64,000 nucleotides of DNA from CANLBN01 sp050633825 (GTDB lineage: Bacteria > Pseudomonadota > Gammaproteobacteria > Pseudomonadales > Cellvibrionaceae), in the NCBI GenBank assembly GCA_050633825.1, contig JBOEHG010000011.1:62001-126000 (forward strand), written 5' to 3'. Made by a program: the position numbers and the translations under genes. Numbering within the stretch: the stretch's first letter is position 1; each line of letters opens with the position of its first letter. Shown one piece after another: positions 1 to 8,262 of the stretch. The notes under the pieces are model-generated. The model did no database searches and was not told where the DNA came from. It was given only the letters and a program-made list of their open reading frames with translations.

Positions 1-136
1 AGCTAGACATGATACCCCAATATCAAAGCAAGTTAAGTGCGAAAAGACATAGCTCAAAAACCGTAGCCAAACAAAGGGCAAAACATCAAAAATCTGCTTT
101 ACTTAATGGGTATAGAACGTCATTAATAGGAAAATC

Positions 137-1390
137 GTGCGAAAAACCGTTTTCATGCTGTTATTACCCGGCTTAATAACACAAATTGTTATTGGTATAG
201 GGTTTTTGTATGCATTGGATAGTAAGCTTGCCCCCCTATCAGTCTTGGTTGTTACCTATCTTGTGACGGAGGCTGTTGTCGCAGCATTATTTTATGCTTT
301 TTACACGGTATTAGTAGACAAGCCCTTAAGGCGGCTCAGAAAAGCGATTAATCATTTACTGGACGAGAAAGACCTAAGTACCGAATTTCCTGTGACTGGC
401 ATCGCTGATATAGCAGAGCTACTCGAAGGCTTTAATAATCTCGCAAAAACATTTGATCAAACACTCATCGGTATTAGCTCATCCGTTGCTCGCTTAGAAC
501 CAATGTCCAGAGAACTAGCCGATACCAATATGGGCATTAATCAGCGCAATATTATCCAGCGCGATCACAATCGGCATATTGCGCAAACACTTATTGGCAT
601 TGAGCAATCTTCCGCCAATATGAGTACCGCTGTCACTGACATTATGACTGTAACAGAAACCAGCAACGCAACGATTAAAGATAGTGTAGAAACAGTGAAT
701 CAAAGCTATCAGTCAATTCATCGACTCGCGAAAGAAACCGGAACCGCTGCGGATATTACCAATAAACTACACGAAAGTAGCCGTGAAATTGGCGATGTTA
801 TCGATATGATCAACACCATTGCAGAGCAAACCAATTTGCTGGCCTTAAATGCGGCTATTGAAGCTGCTAGAGCAGGAGAAGCTGGCAGGGGCTTTGCCGT
901 TGTTGCTGATGAAGTCCGTAATCTCTCGATCAAAACTCAAGAATCTACATTAAAAATTGAAGAAATGATTCAGGTGATACAAACCGATGTCGACAATGTA
1001 ATGAAAACCATGCATGAAAGTCGAGAAGCCAGTGAGACAAGCGTAGTACAAATTGATGAAGTCAAAAAACAGTTTGACTTGATGAATAAGCACGTGAGTT
1101 CAATCACTGAAAAGTCTTATGCAATTAACACCGCCATCGACACCCAAAAAGATTTAATCCAACAAGTGATTGAAGAAAATGATGAGATGAACGATATCAA
1201 TGATGACATTGTAGACTTCACTAAAGAAAGTGCTATTTCTGAAAAAGACTTAATTGGTTTAGGGAATTATATCAGTCAAAACATTCATGAATTTACACTT
1301 TCAGAAAAACAGTTTGATACCAGTATGCGAGAAAAGAAAGTGCAAGAAGACAGTGATGATAGCGCTAGTGATGATATAGAGCTATTTTAA
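137..1390 (+). CDS. methyl-accepting chemotaxis protein without a ligand-binding domain
   Basis: A 417-residue chemoreceptor that would pass signals to the CheA/CheW kinase complex at the inner membrane. Two hydrophobic segments (about residues 4-26 and 33-58) are separated by only a few residues, so there is no periplasmic sensor domain. A HAMP-like stretch starting LRRLRKAINHLL follows. The cytoplasmic hairpin tip is clear around residues 227-262, with AEQTNLLALNAAIEAARAGE followed by GRGFAVVADEVRNLS. No C-terminal CheR/CheB pentapeptide is visible. The start is a GTG in the only frame that supplies the first membrane segment. What it senses cannot be read from the sequence; the input may be membrane state or a partner protein. 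Confidence 0.9.
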   Translation: MRKTVFMLLLPGLITQIVIGIGFLYALDSKLAPLSVLVVTYLVTEAVVAALFYAFYTVLVDKPLRRLRKAINHLLDEKDLSTEFPVTGIADIAELLEGFNNLAKTFDQTLIGISSSVARLEPMSRELADTNMGINQRNIIQRDHNRHIAQTLIGIEQSSANMSTAVTDIMTVTETSNATIKDSVETVNQSYQSIHRLAKETGTAADITNKLHESSREIGDVIDMINTIAEQTNLLALNAAIEAARAGEAGRGFAVVADEVRNLSIKTQESTLKIEEMIQVIQTDVDNVMKTMHESREASETSVVQIDEVKKQFDLMNKHVSSITEKSYAINTAIDTQKDLIQQVIEENDEMNDINDDIVDFTKESAISEKDLIGLGNYISQNIHEFTLSEKQFDTSMREKKVQEDSDDSASDDIELF

Positions 1391-1506
1391 ATACGTGCAA
1401 AAACTAAAGGTTAACTAGCAAACCATCAACAAATACCCTTTAAAGATCTGTTTGCTTATAACTTCGAATAGGCTGACTACTCGATTGATTTATCCTTCTA
1501 CTTCTA

Positions 1507-1842
1507 TCATGGATTATTCGCAAGCTGCACATGACTAAAAACCTTACCGCCCTCTGTAATAGCACAAGCATTACTACCATTCGTTCCCACATTAACCCGG
1601 TGTCCGGATATTTTTGCTGCAAGAAGTAACGAAGTAGCCTGTACTCGATCCTTATCAGACCAACCATTAAAACTTACAGCATATGATCCAGCCGAATCAT
1701 TTTTCCCAGACTTAAGCACAACTAAAAAAGATCCATCTGTAGCCGTCAGTGACCCCACATATAGATTTTTGCAATCCGTAAAATCCGCACTTGCAAAACA
1801 AGAGAAAAAAGTAAAACTTAAGGCAAATAGTATATTTTTCAT
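1507..1842 (-). CDS. small secreted protein of unknown function
   Basis: A 111-residue protein with a clean signal peptide (MKNILFALSFTFFSCFASA) and likely cleavage before DFTDC. The frame stays open further upstream, but I chose the ATG at 1842 because a good Shine-Dalgarno (GGAGGAGAT on the minus strand) precedes it and the signal peptide begins there. The mature part has two cysteines (in TDCKN and NACAI) that could form one disulfide. Mid-protein motifs are SGSYAVSF-like and NGWSDKDRVQA. It lies 92 bases downstream of bioC on the same strand but has its own ribosome site, so it may not belong to the biotin operon. I do not recognise the family well enough to give a function. Confidence 0.65.
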   Translation of the reverse strand: MKNILFALSFTFFSCFASADFTDCKNLYVGSLTATDGSFLVVLKSGKNDSAGSYAVSFNGWSDKDRVQATSLLLAAKISGHRVNVGTNGSNACAITEGGKVFSHVQLANNP

Positions 1843-1934
1843 ATCTCCTCCGAATACACCCCTAACTTTATAACAAACCCGATCACTTTGCATACTTTCT
1901 TTAATAAAGTTCTTATTAATAAAAGCAAATAAAG

Positions 1935-2753
1935 TCAAAATTTCTTTAACACCCAAAAACTAACATCATACGTCGCTGGATAATACCCATCAACAAAGAA
2001 TTTTTGATACGCTGCCAACAAGCCTGTAAGGCGCTTTCGACCGGTTAATGTTTGCCTTTGACCGTCATTAACATTATGAGCACCGAGCAACTTTAATTCT
2101 CTCAGCAGCGTATTAACAGACTCATATTTTAATATAACACCTTCTTGCTGATAACACTCAATTGTAAAATCATTTTGTAAAATAGCCTCTTCCCAAACAG
2201 ATGCAGGTAAAAAATGATTAACATGAACTAAGTCATCGACTGATTTCCATGACTGCTTTAATTCTTGCAGAGTCCCCGGACCTAATGTTGTAAAAGCAAA
2301 CACCGAACCAGGTGCTAAAACACGATGCAATTCAGAAAACAATGCAGGCAATGATTCACACCATTGCAAAGCAAGATTGGAAAATAGTAAATTTACACTA
2401 TCCTTCGCTAACGGTAGATTTTCTGCATCAGAACAAACCAGACAATCATTTTGGTTATTTTTTTCATCTTTATTCGTAAAAATATTCTGCTTGACAAATT
2501 GCAACATCCCTTCCGCAATATCAATCCCAACATACTGATGACCAGAATATTGACTTTTAAGAGAGGAATAAAAATGGCCAGTTCCACAACCCAGATCAAC
2601 ACAAACAGGTGACCCTTCGGAAAAAGAAGCGGTTTTAGACATTAAAGATAATAAGGCTTCCCCCATATCTCTCTGAAAATACGCGACAGAATCATAGGTG
2701 ACCGCAGAACGACTAAAAGATCGGGCGACTTTTATTTTATCAATCATACACAA
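1935..2753 (-). CDS. bioC: malonyl-[acyl-carrier protein] O-methyltransferase
   Basis: BioC methylates malonyl-ACP so that the fatty-acid elongation cycle can build pimeloyl-ACP methyl ester. The protein has 272 residues. The N-terminal KVARSFSRSAVTYDSVAYFQ is the usual BioC opening, and the SAM-binding motif I is VDLGCGTGHFYSSL. The motif NLALQWCESL, typical of BioC, follows later. It overlaps the end of bioH by 14 bases, or 8 if the second ATG at 2747 is used; neither start has a good Shine-Dalgarno, which suggests translational coupling. It is the last recognised biotin gene of the operon; no bioD follows. Confidence 0.9.
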   Translation of the reverse strand: MCMIDKIKVARSFSRSAVTYDSVAYFQRDMGEALLSLMSKTASFSEGSPVCVDLGCGTGHFYSSLKSQYSGHQYVGIDIAEGMLQFVKQNIFTNKDEKNNQNDCLVCSDAENLPLAKDSVNLLFSNLALQWCESLPALFSELHRVLAPGSVFAFTTLGPGTLQELKQSWKSVDDLVHVNHFLPASVWEEAILQNDFTIECYQQEGVILKYESVNTLLRELKLLGAHNVNDGQRQTLTGRKRLTGLLAAYQKFFVDGYYPATYDVSFWVLKKF

Positions 2754-3534
2754 CGTCGACTTTAGATAAAAAAGAAATCAACTCGTTCTCAATAGTATTG
2801 AGTGGATAATGCAGTACGTGGCCTTTATCGAAGAAAACAACACATTGCTGATTTTTATTTAACATTTTTTCAATAAGGGTTACGGCTTTAAGCGGCACCA
2901 AGGCATCATTTTGCCCAAATAAATGTAATCCGGGACATGCAATTTTTGATAAACAACGAGAGTTATCAATACCAGCCAATAATTTTAGCCCTAGTAATAA
3001 TGACTGAAGATCAAGATCACTTTCATCCTGTAATTGTTGCAACCATTGCAACTGTTGTTTTGAGGATTGATCACCATGGCTTTCTAAGAGCAAAAAACGT
3101 TTCAAGCCTTTATTTGCATTTTTATCAAACACAGTATAGAACTGCTCAAAGGTCTTAGAGGGCAAGGCAGTTGGCCAGGAAGGCTTTTCAACAAAGCTAA
3201 GGTTAGTTGACAGACATATTAACCCAGAGGCTTTTTCTGAAAAATCAGCCGCAATGCGAGTCGCTAACATCCCACCCAGTGACCACCCGCAAAGAATAAA
3301 GCGCTCCGGCAACGCAGTCACAATATGTTCCGCTAATACATCAACACTCACCTCAGAATATCTAATGTCAACAGTGAGCACATCGACCCATTCACTCAAG
3401 AATGGTAATAAGGGCTGCCATATTTTGCTATCACAACCCCATCCATGAATCAGTACAATGGGAACCGATAAGCGCTTTATAGTTGCAGGCTGACTCGAAA
3501 TACTGATAAAACTTTTACTTTCTGCTGTATCCAT
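2740..3534 (-). CDS. bioH: pimeloyl-ACP methyl ester carboxylesterase
   Basis: BioH removes the methyl ester from pimeloyl-ACP methyl ester and so ends the BioC-primed elongation. The 264-residue alpha/beta hydrolase shows the oxyanion region VLIHGWGCDSKIWQ, the nucleophile elbow CGWSLGGML, the acid in GQNDALVP and the histidine in DKGHVLH, which together form a complete catalytic triad. It lies six bases after the bioF stop; a run of nine A residues on the coding strand joins that stop to the bioH ATG, and no Shine-Dalgarno is visible, so coupling to bioF is likely. The position next to bioC makes BioH more likely than another esterase. Confidence 0.9.
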   Translation of the reverse strand: MDTAESKSFISISSQPATIKRLSVPIVLIHGWGCDSKIWQPLLPFLSEWVDVLTVDIRYSEVSVDVLAEHIVTALPERFILCGWSLGGMLATRIAADFSEKASGLICLSTNLSFVEKPSWPTALPSKTFEQFYTVFDKNANKGLKRFLLLESHGDQSSKQQLQWLQQLQDESDLDLQSLLLGLKLLAGIDNSRCLSKIACPGLHLFGQNDALVPLKAVTLIEKMLNKNQQCVVFFDKGHVLHYPLNTIENELISFLSKVDVVYD

Positions 3535-3540
3535 TTTTTT

Positions 3541-4740
3541 TTAAACGAGATCCCTGTTATTACTACTATTGCTACTCCTGACAGAAACAGGAATAGCAGT
3601 TTCTAAAGAAGCCAATAATCGAGCAACATCCTCTTCAGAGTGTTCAGCAGAAAAAGTAATACGTAAACGGGCAGTGCCTTCCGGTACTGTTGGAGGCCGT
3701 ATCGCACCAATTAATATCCCCGCTTCCTTTAATAACTCAGCGACAGTTAACACAAGTGCATCATCCCCCAAAACAACAGGCTGAATAGGAGTAAAAGAGT
3801 CCATTAACGGCAAACCCATTTCAGCAGCGCCTTGCCTAAATTGTTCGATGCGTTGCTGCAATGTTACACGCCTATTTTTTTCTGATTCGATTAGGGACAA
3901 GCTAGTTAAGGTAGCGGCAGCGATTGCTGGCGGCAAGGCAGTGGTATAAATATAAGGACGAGCAAATTGAATCAATGTCTCGATAAGTGCCTCTGAACCG
4001 GCGACAAAGGCGCCAAAGGTTCCAAAGGCTTTACCTAAGGTACCCACCAAAATAGGCAAAGACTGTTGAGACAACTGAAAATGTTCTGCGCAACCGCCAC
4101 CAGAGTCGCCAAGCACACCAAAACCATGGGCATCATCAATCATAAGATGTGCTCCACGATCCTGACACAATGAAGCTAAGTCAGGTAATGGCGCTAAATC
4201 ACCATCCATACTAAATACACCGTCAACGACAACTAATTTTCGCCCCTTTGCTTCACTTAATTGTTTATCCAGCTGCTCTACATCGTTATGCTGGAAACGT
4301 TTAAATTGAGCTCGACTTAATAAACCCGCATCAATAAGAGAGGCATGATTTAAGCGATCTTCGAGTACAGTATCGTTACGATTGATTAGTGCAGAAATCA
4401 CACCAAGGTTTGCCATATACCCCGTTGAAAACAGTAAAACGCGTTCTCGCCCGGTAAATTTGGCCAAGGCTTCTTCTAAGCGATGGTGGTGTTCACTATG
4501 ACCACACACTAAATGTGAAGCACCGCTACCAACACCGTTTTCTTCAGCCACGGTACGAAACGTTTCAATCACTTGGGGGTGATTCGCTAAACCCAGATAA
4601 TCGTTACTACAAAAACCTAAGTATTGTTTATCATCAACAGTTATATGTGTTGTTGGTGGGGACGACACCACCAATCGTTGACGGTAACGATGGAGTTGTC
4701 GTCTTTCATCAAGAGCAGAACGAAGCTCGTCATCCAGCAT
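3541..4740 (-). CDS. bioF: 8-amino-7-oxononanoate synthase
   Basis: BioF is a PLP-dependent alpha-oxoamine synthase that condenses pimeloyl-ACP with L-alanine. The 399-residue protein has FCSNDYLGLANHPQV near the N-terminus, GSGASHLVCGH, DDAHGFGVLG and the PLP lysine in GTLGKAFGTFG. The C-terminal APPTVPEGTARLR-like segment (IRPPTVPEGTARLRIT) is also typical. It follows bioB after eight bases, so the two are probably transcribed together. Length and motifs match the family throughout. Confidence 0.95.
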   Translation of the reverse strand: MLDDELRSALDERRQLHRYRQRLVVSSPPTTHITVDDKQYLGFCSNDYLGLANHPQVIETFRTVAEENGVGSGASHLVCGHSEHHHRLEEALAKFTGRERVLLFSTGYMANLGVISALINRNDTVLEDRLNHASLIDAGLLSRAQFKRFQHNDVEQLDKQLSEAKGRKLVVVDGVFSMDGDLAPLPDLASLCQDRGAHLMIDDAHGFGVLGDSGGGCAEHFQLSQQSLPILVGTLGKAFGTFGAFVAGSEALIETLIQFARPYIYTTALPPAIAAATLTSLSLIESEKNRRVTLQQRIEQFRQGAAEMGLPLMDSFTPIQPVVLGDDALVLTVAELLKEAGILIGAIRPPTVPEGTARLRITFSAEHSEEDVARLLASLETAIPVSVRSSNSSNNRDLV

Positions 4741-4748
4741 CAGTAATA

Positions 4749-5816
4749 CTAGCTCGCTGCGTTATAAAACTTATCATCCATTATCGGCGCAGCTTGAGGA
4801 ACATACTCATTAACCACTTCAGGTTTACGGCGTTTTTCAACAGCCTCATAAGGTTCAGGCTCAATACCTAAACGCTTAAACAACTGCATATCTTTATTGG
4901 CTTCAGGGTTGGGAGTAGTTAATAGTTTTTCACCATAAAAAATAGAGTTGGCACCCGCAAAAAAGGCCATTGATTGCATTTGCTCATTCATTTCTTCTCG
5001 CCCTGCCGATAAGCGGACATGGGACTCAGGCATCATAATGCGGGCAACCGCAACTGTACGAATAAAGTCAAACGGATCTAAATCATCGAGCTTTTCAAAA
5101 GGCGTACCTTCAACTTTTACCAACATATTGATAGGTACAGATTCGGGGTGAGCAGGCATATTAGCCAATTGCATCAATAGGCCGACACGATCTTGTTCTT
5201 CTTCACCCATACCGACAATACCACCGGAACAGACTTTCATACCGGCATTACGAACATTATCCAATGTCTGTAAACGATCTTGATAAGTGCGAGTCGTAAT
5301 AATCTCACCATAGTATTCAGGTGAAGTATCGAGGTTATGGTTATAGTAATCCAAGCCGGCTTCGGCTAATTCAGATGATTGCTCTTCATTTAGCATGCCT
5401 AAGGTCATGCAGGTTTCCAAACCTAGGGCTTTAACCCCTTTAACCATATCGACAACATAAGGCAGGTTCTTGTTGTTGGGGGAACGCCATGCAGCCCCCA
5501 TACAGAAACGAGTCGCGCCGCTTGCTTTTGCTGCCTTGGCTTCCTCTAAGACTTTCTCCACCTGCATTAACTTCTCTTTCTCAAGCCCGGTATCGTAGTG
5601 GGCACTCTGAGGGCAATATTTACAATCTTCCGGGCAGGCCCCTGTTTTGATAGAACACAAGGTACTCACTTGTACCTGATTAGGGTTAAAGTGTTGACGA
5701 TGGACGGTTTGAGCCTGAAATAACAGGTCATTGAAGGGTAGATCAAACAGCGCTGAAACCTCCTTACGCTGCCAATTATGACGAATTTCAGCTTGAATTG
5801 AGAAAGAATGGCTCAT
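4749..5816 (-). CDS. bioB: biotin synthase
   Basis: BioB is a radical-SAM enzyme that inserts sulfur into dethiobiotin. The [4Fe-4S] motif is visible in GACPEDCKYCPQSAHY (CxxxCxxC). Other family blocks are FCMGAAWRSPNNKNLPYV, CMTLGMLNEEQ, YNHNLDTSPEYY, SGGIVGMGE and LSAGREEM. The open frame extends ten codons further upstream, but I chose the ATG at 5816 because AAGGG lies at a good distance before it; this gives 355 residues. It is the first gene of the bioB-F-H-C operon. Its promoter overlaps a BirA-type operator, so repression by biotin-loaded BirA is expected. Confidence 0.96.
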   Translation of the reverse strand: MSHSFSIQAEIRHNWQRKEVSALFDLPFNDLLFQAQTVHRQHFNPNQVQVSTLCSIKTGACPEDCKYCPQSAHYDTGLEKEKLMQVEKVLEEAKAAKASGATRFCMGAAWRSPNNKNLPYVVDMVKGVKALGLETCMTLGMLNEEQSSELAEAGLDYYNHNLDTSPEYYGEIITTRTYQDRLQTLDNVRNAGMKVCSGGIVGMGEEEQDRVGLLMQLANMPAHPESVPINMLVKVEGTPFEKLDDLDPFDFIRTVAVARIMMPESHVRLSAGREEMNEQMQSMAFFAGANSIFYGEKLLTTPNPEANKDMQLFKRLGIEPEPYEAVEKRRKPEVVNEYVPQAAPIMDDKFYNAAS

Positions 5817-5865
5817 AGATTTACCCTTGTGTACCCGTATAAACAACTTTATGATCAGGGACGCA

Positions 5866-5893
5866 ATATTAACAATCTACTCTTAACTGTCAA
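5866..5893 (-). promoter_or_regulatory. bioB promoter
   Basis: Read on the minus strand, a perfect TTGACA (-35, plus-strand 5888-5893) lies 16 bases before TAATAT (-10, plus-strand 5866-5871), pointing into bioB. The -35 box overlaps one arm of the adjacent inverted repeat. The match is by eye; the transcription start is not known. Confidence 0.6.
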
Positions 5894-5918
5894 CCCAAAA
5901 AAAGATTCAGGTTGACTA
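5887..5918. promoter_or_regulatory. BirA-type biotin operator
   Basis: A perfect inverted repeat GTCAACC (5889-5895), 14-base spacer, GGTTGAC (5910-5916). Its layout and sequence match the known BirA operator pattern (TTGTAAACC, 14-16 bases, GGTTTACAA) with one changed position per arm. It lies between the divergent bioB and comF genes and covers the -35 box of bioB, where binding of BirA with biotinyl-AMP would block transcription. The birA gene itself is not in this window. Confidence 0.75.
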
Positions 5919-5933
5919 CTCAAGGATGAGGCC

Positions 5934-6668
5934 ATGAAAAAGCGAAAAATTACCCTTAATTGGGTACAATTTTTTAATAAAGCAACCGCTGCTATTCTCA
6001 ATACAGTCCAGCACTGTGCTTTATGTGACAAGCCCAGTAAACACCGAATTTGTCACAACTGTTCTGCGTACTTTTCTGTCGCACAATACACTTGCCAAAC
6101 ATGCGCAGTCCCACTCAAACATCATGCGATGTACTGTGGTCACTGCCTTAAATCACCCCCCCACTACGACGTGAGCTATTCGCCCTACCTCTATCAAGCC
6201 CCTTTAAGCCATCTCATCTCTGATTTTAAACACAAAGGCCATTTATTCGTTGGCAAAGGCTTAGGTGAACTATTTTATACTTCTATTCGTAGCTATTATT
6301 GCCAACAGCATTTACCCTTACCTGATCTAATTGCACCGGTACCACTTCATTGGAAAAAACAATGGCAACGGGGATTTAACCAGTCGGCATTTTTAGGTAA
6401 TCTACTCGCGAAAGAACTTAACATTACACTCTTTAGTCATACAAAACGCCGACATTCTACAAAGTCTCAAAAGAAGCTTTCACGAAAAGAGCGCTTAAAT
6501 AATATAAACGATGACTTTGTGATTACCCGAAAATTGAGCGGGAAATCTATTGCCATTATCGATGATGTTATGACGACGGGAAGTACAGTTAATAATTTTG
6601 CCAAGGCCTTAAAACAAGCAGGGGCAAAAACAGTGGCAGTATGGGCTCTGGCTCGTACGCCGCCTTAA
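5934..6668 (+). CDS. comF: ComF family phosphoribosyltransferase-like protein
   Basis: A 244-residue protein with two N-terminal cysteine pairs (CALCDKP...CHNC and CQTCAVP...CGHC) that form the double zinc ribbon of ComF/GntX proteins. A C-terminal type I phosphoribosyltransferase domain carries the PRPP loop in AIIDDVMTTGSTVNNF. ComF supports DNA uptake in competent bacteria, while the E. coli homologue GntX (YhgH) is needed to use DNA as a nutrient. A Shine-Dalgarno (GGATGAGG) lies just before the ATG. It is divergent from bioB, a pairing also seen in other gammaproteobacteria. The substrate of the phosphoribosyltransferase fold is unknown. Confidence 0.88.
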   Translation: MKKRKITLNWVQFFNKATAAILNTVQHCALCDKPSKHRICHNCSAYFSVAQYTCQTCAVPLKHHAMYCGHCLKSPPHYDVSYSPYLYQAPLSHLISDFKHKGHLFVGKGLGELFYTSIRSYYCQQHLPLPDLIAPVPLHWKKQWQRGFNQSAFLGNLLAKELNITLFSHTKRRHSTKSQKKLSRKERLNNINDDFVITRKLSGKSIAIIDDVMTTGSTVNNFAKALKQAGAKTVAVWALARTPP

Positions 6669-6713
6669 TGGTGAATTGAACAGCATAACTAAACTTAAAT
6701 AAGAACGATATTT

Positions 6714-7166
6714 ATGAAGCCCTTTGAAGAATTGAACAATAATCAAGATTTAATCACCAATTATATGTACCTTGGTTTACTCCCCTTTTTTATTTGCTCT
6801 TTAGGCCCATGGGTATTCATAGAATATGAGCTTATTCTTTCTAAGCTGTTTTTCTTTTATTCGACGATGATATTGACTTTCCTGTCCGGCATTTTGTGGG
6901 CTTTGGCATTATTTTCAAAAATTGAACATCGTCAGCGCCATATTAACACCGCTATTATTTTTTCATTATGGCCATTAGTGAGTTACTTTTTACCCATTAC
7001 CTACGGAGTGGGGCTAATGTTAATTGGCTTTCTACTGCTACTCTTTTGGGAAAAGTGTTTTATTAACATCCTTTACCCCAACTGGTACCACAAACTGCGA
7101 CATAAAATTACTTTTATTGTTGTCGCATGTCATATGCTAACCATATGGAATTTAATACTTGTATAG
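6714..7166 (+). CDS. DUF3429-like inner-membrane protein
   Basis: A 150-residue hydrophobic protein with about four membrane segments: YLGLLPFFICSLGPWVF, a second ending MILTFLSGILWALALF, a third in AIIFSLWPLVSYF, a fourth in GLMLIGFLLLLFW. A short tail segment may form a fifth. The motif FLSGILWALAL resembles the conserved block of the DUF3429 family. It starts 45 bases after comF on the same strand and may be co-transcribed with it. No catalytic residues are evident and the function is unknown. Confidence 0.65.
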   Translation: MKPFEELNNNQDLITNYMYLGLLPFFICSLGPWVFIEYELILSKLFFFYSTMILTFLSGILWALALFSKIEHRQRHINTAIIFSLWPLVSYFLPITYGVGLMLIGFLLLLFWEKCFINILYPNWYHKLRHKITFIVVACHMLTIWNLILV

Positions 7167-7176
7167 ATACTGTTGA

Positions 7177-8259
7177 TTAAGCTGGTAACCTTCCACATTG
7201 GGTCAACAGTTGTTGCCACTGTTTCGTATGACGACTAATCGCTTGATTAAATTGCTGCCATTCACTGCCTTCACTTTTATATATATCTAACCAAAACCGA
7301 TCAAAAGCAGGAACAGAATCTAGACCATCTATAAGATCATCCATCTGTTTAAAGGTTTTTTTTGCTTGCTGATTCAAACCAGCAATATAAGGTTGTACTT
7401 CTCCAATATAAAACTTCAGAAAAACCGCCTCAACGATGGCCGACCGCTTATTAGACTTACCAGAAAAACAAAGTGGTTTAACATGAATTCTTTTATCTAA
7501 TAAACTATCAGCAATCGACATATAACGAACCAACAACTGCATACTCAAACGAAGCTCACCAATATATTTACTGGATACTAAAATACCATAAGCAGCTTCG
7601 ACCTTACTGTAATCATTTAGCTTCTCTGCGGAAAAGCGCTTAAGTGTATCAATCGCAGTATAGAGTTCTATAGGGTTTTCTTTAATGGCTGCTTGAGATA
7701 AAGGCTGACTGCCAAGAGAGAATAAAGTAGAAAATTCCTCACTTGCTGCTATAGCATTCCACTTTATCTTAGGTAACTGTTTATATTTATCTATCAGTAC
7801 ATCTTTTAATACAGGGTAAAGCGAATCATCAGTGCCAATCTGGACAAGGCACTTTTCTGCTAAACGAATAAATTCATACTCGTAAACCAATCGTTGCGAG
7901 CCCTTCATTAATGAACCAAGGCTACTATTCCGTTGACCAATATGGCGCTGCAAGTCACAAGAAGATAAACGCAGGAATTCTAATAAATTAATACTGGCCG
8001 GGGGAATAGTATGGAGTAACTCACGGCGACGAGGATAAGCTTGCAGATCTTGCCCTAAGGCCTGCTGAACGTCCTGTAAAGGCTCATCAACCTGCAAGCT
8101 ATTGCGCAAACGATAAAGATAATTGTCCAACATCGATTCAGTTGAATCAGATGATTGGCAAGAAGATAAAATCAAAAAGCTGATTAAAACCACCGACAGT
8201 GATGGCTTTAACCTTATGGCTTGCTCACCCTTAAAGGAAAGACAACTGTTATTTAACAA
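7177..8259 (-). CDS. DUF3080-like lipoprotein
   Basis: A 360-residue protein with an N-terminal hydrophobic signal and a lipobox LILSSCQSS, so the mature form is probably a lipoprotein starting at that cysteine. The segment after it, NYLYRLRNSLQV, and the overall length resemble the DUF3080 family of gammaproteobacterial lipoproteins; the rest is helical with few conserved motifs. Most Cys residues are isolated. It begins three bases after the lipA stop, so it could be the last gene of the lipB-lipA transcript. Function unknown. Confidence 0.6.
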   Translation of the reverse strand: MLNNSCLSFKGEQAIRLKPSLSVVLISFLILSSCQSSDSTESMLDNYLYRLRNSLQVDEPLQDVQQALGQDLQAYPRRRELLHTIPPASINLLEFLRLSSCDLQRHIGQRNSSLGSLMKGSQRLVYEYEFIRLAEKCLVQIGTDDSLYPVLKDVLIDKYKQLPKIKWNAIAASEEFSTLFSLGSQPLSQAAIKENPIELYTAIDTLKRFSAEKLNDYSKVEAAYGILVSSKYIGELRLSMQLLVRYMSIADSLLDKRIHVKPLCFSGKSNKRSAIVEAVFLKFYIGEVQPYIAGLNQQAKKTFKQMDDLIDGLDSVPAFDRFWLDIYKSEGSEWQQFNQAISRHTKQWQQLLTQCGRLPA

Positions 8260-8262
8260 CAG

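Noticed and set aside
3..179. Open frame 3 at the left edge, rich in Lys and Ser, running into the chemoreceptor gene.
   Set aside because: It has no start inside the window and no recognisable motif, and it overlaps the better supported GTG start at 137. It could be the tail of an upstream gene, but this cannot be supported.
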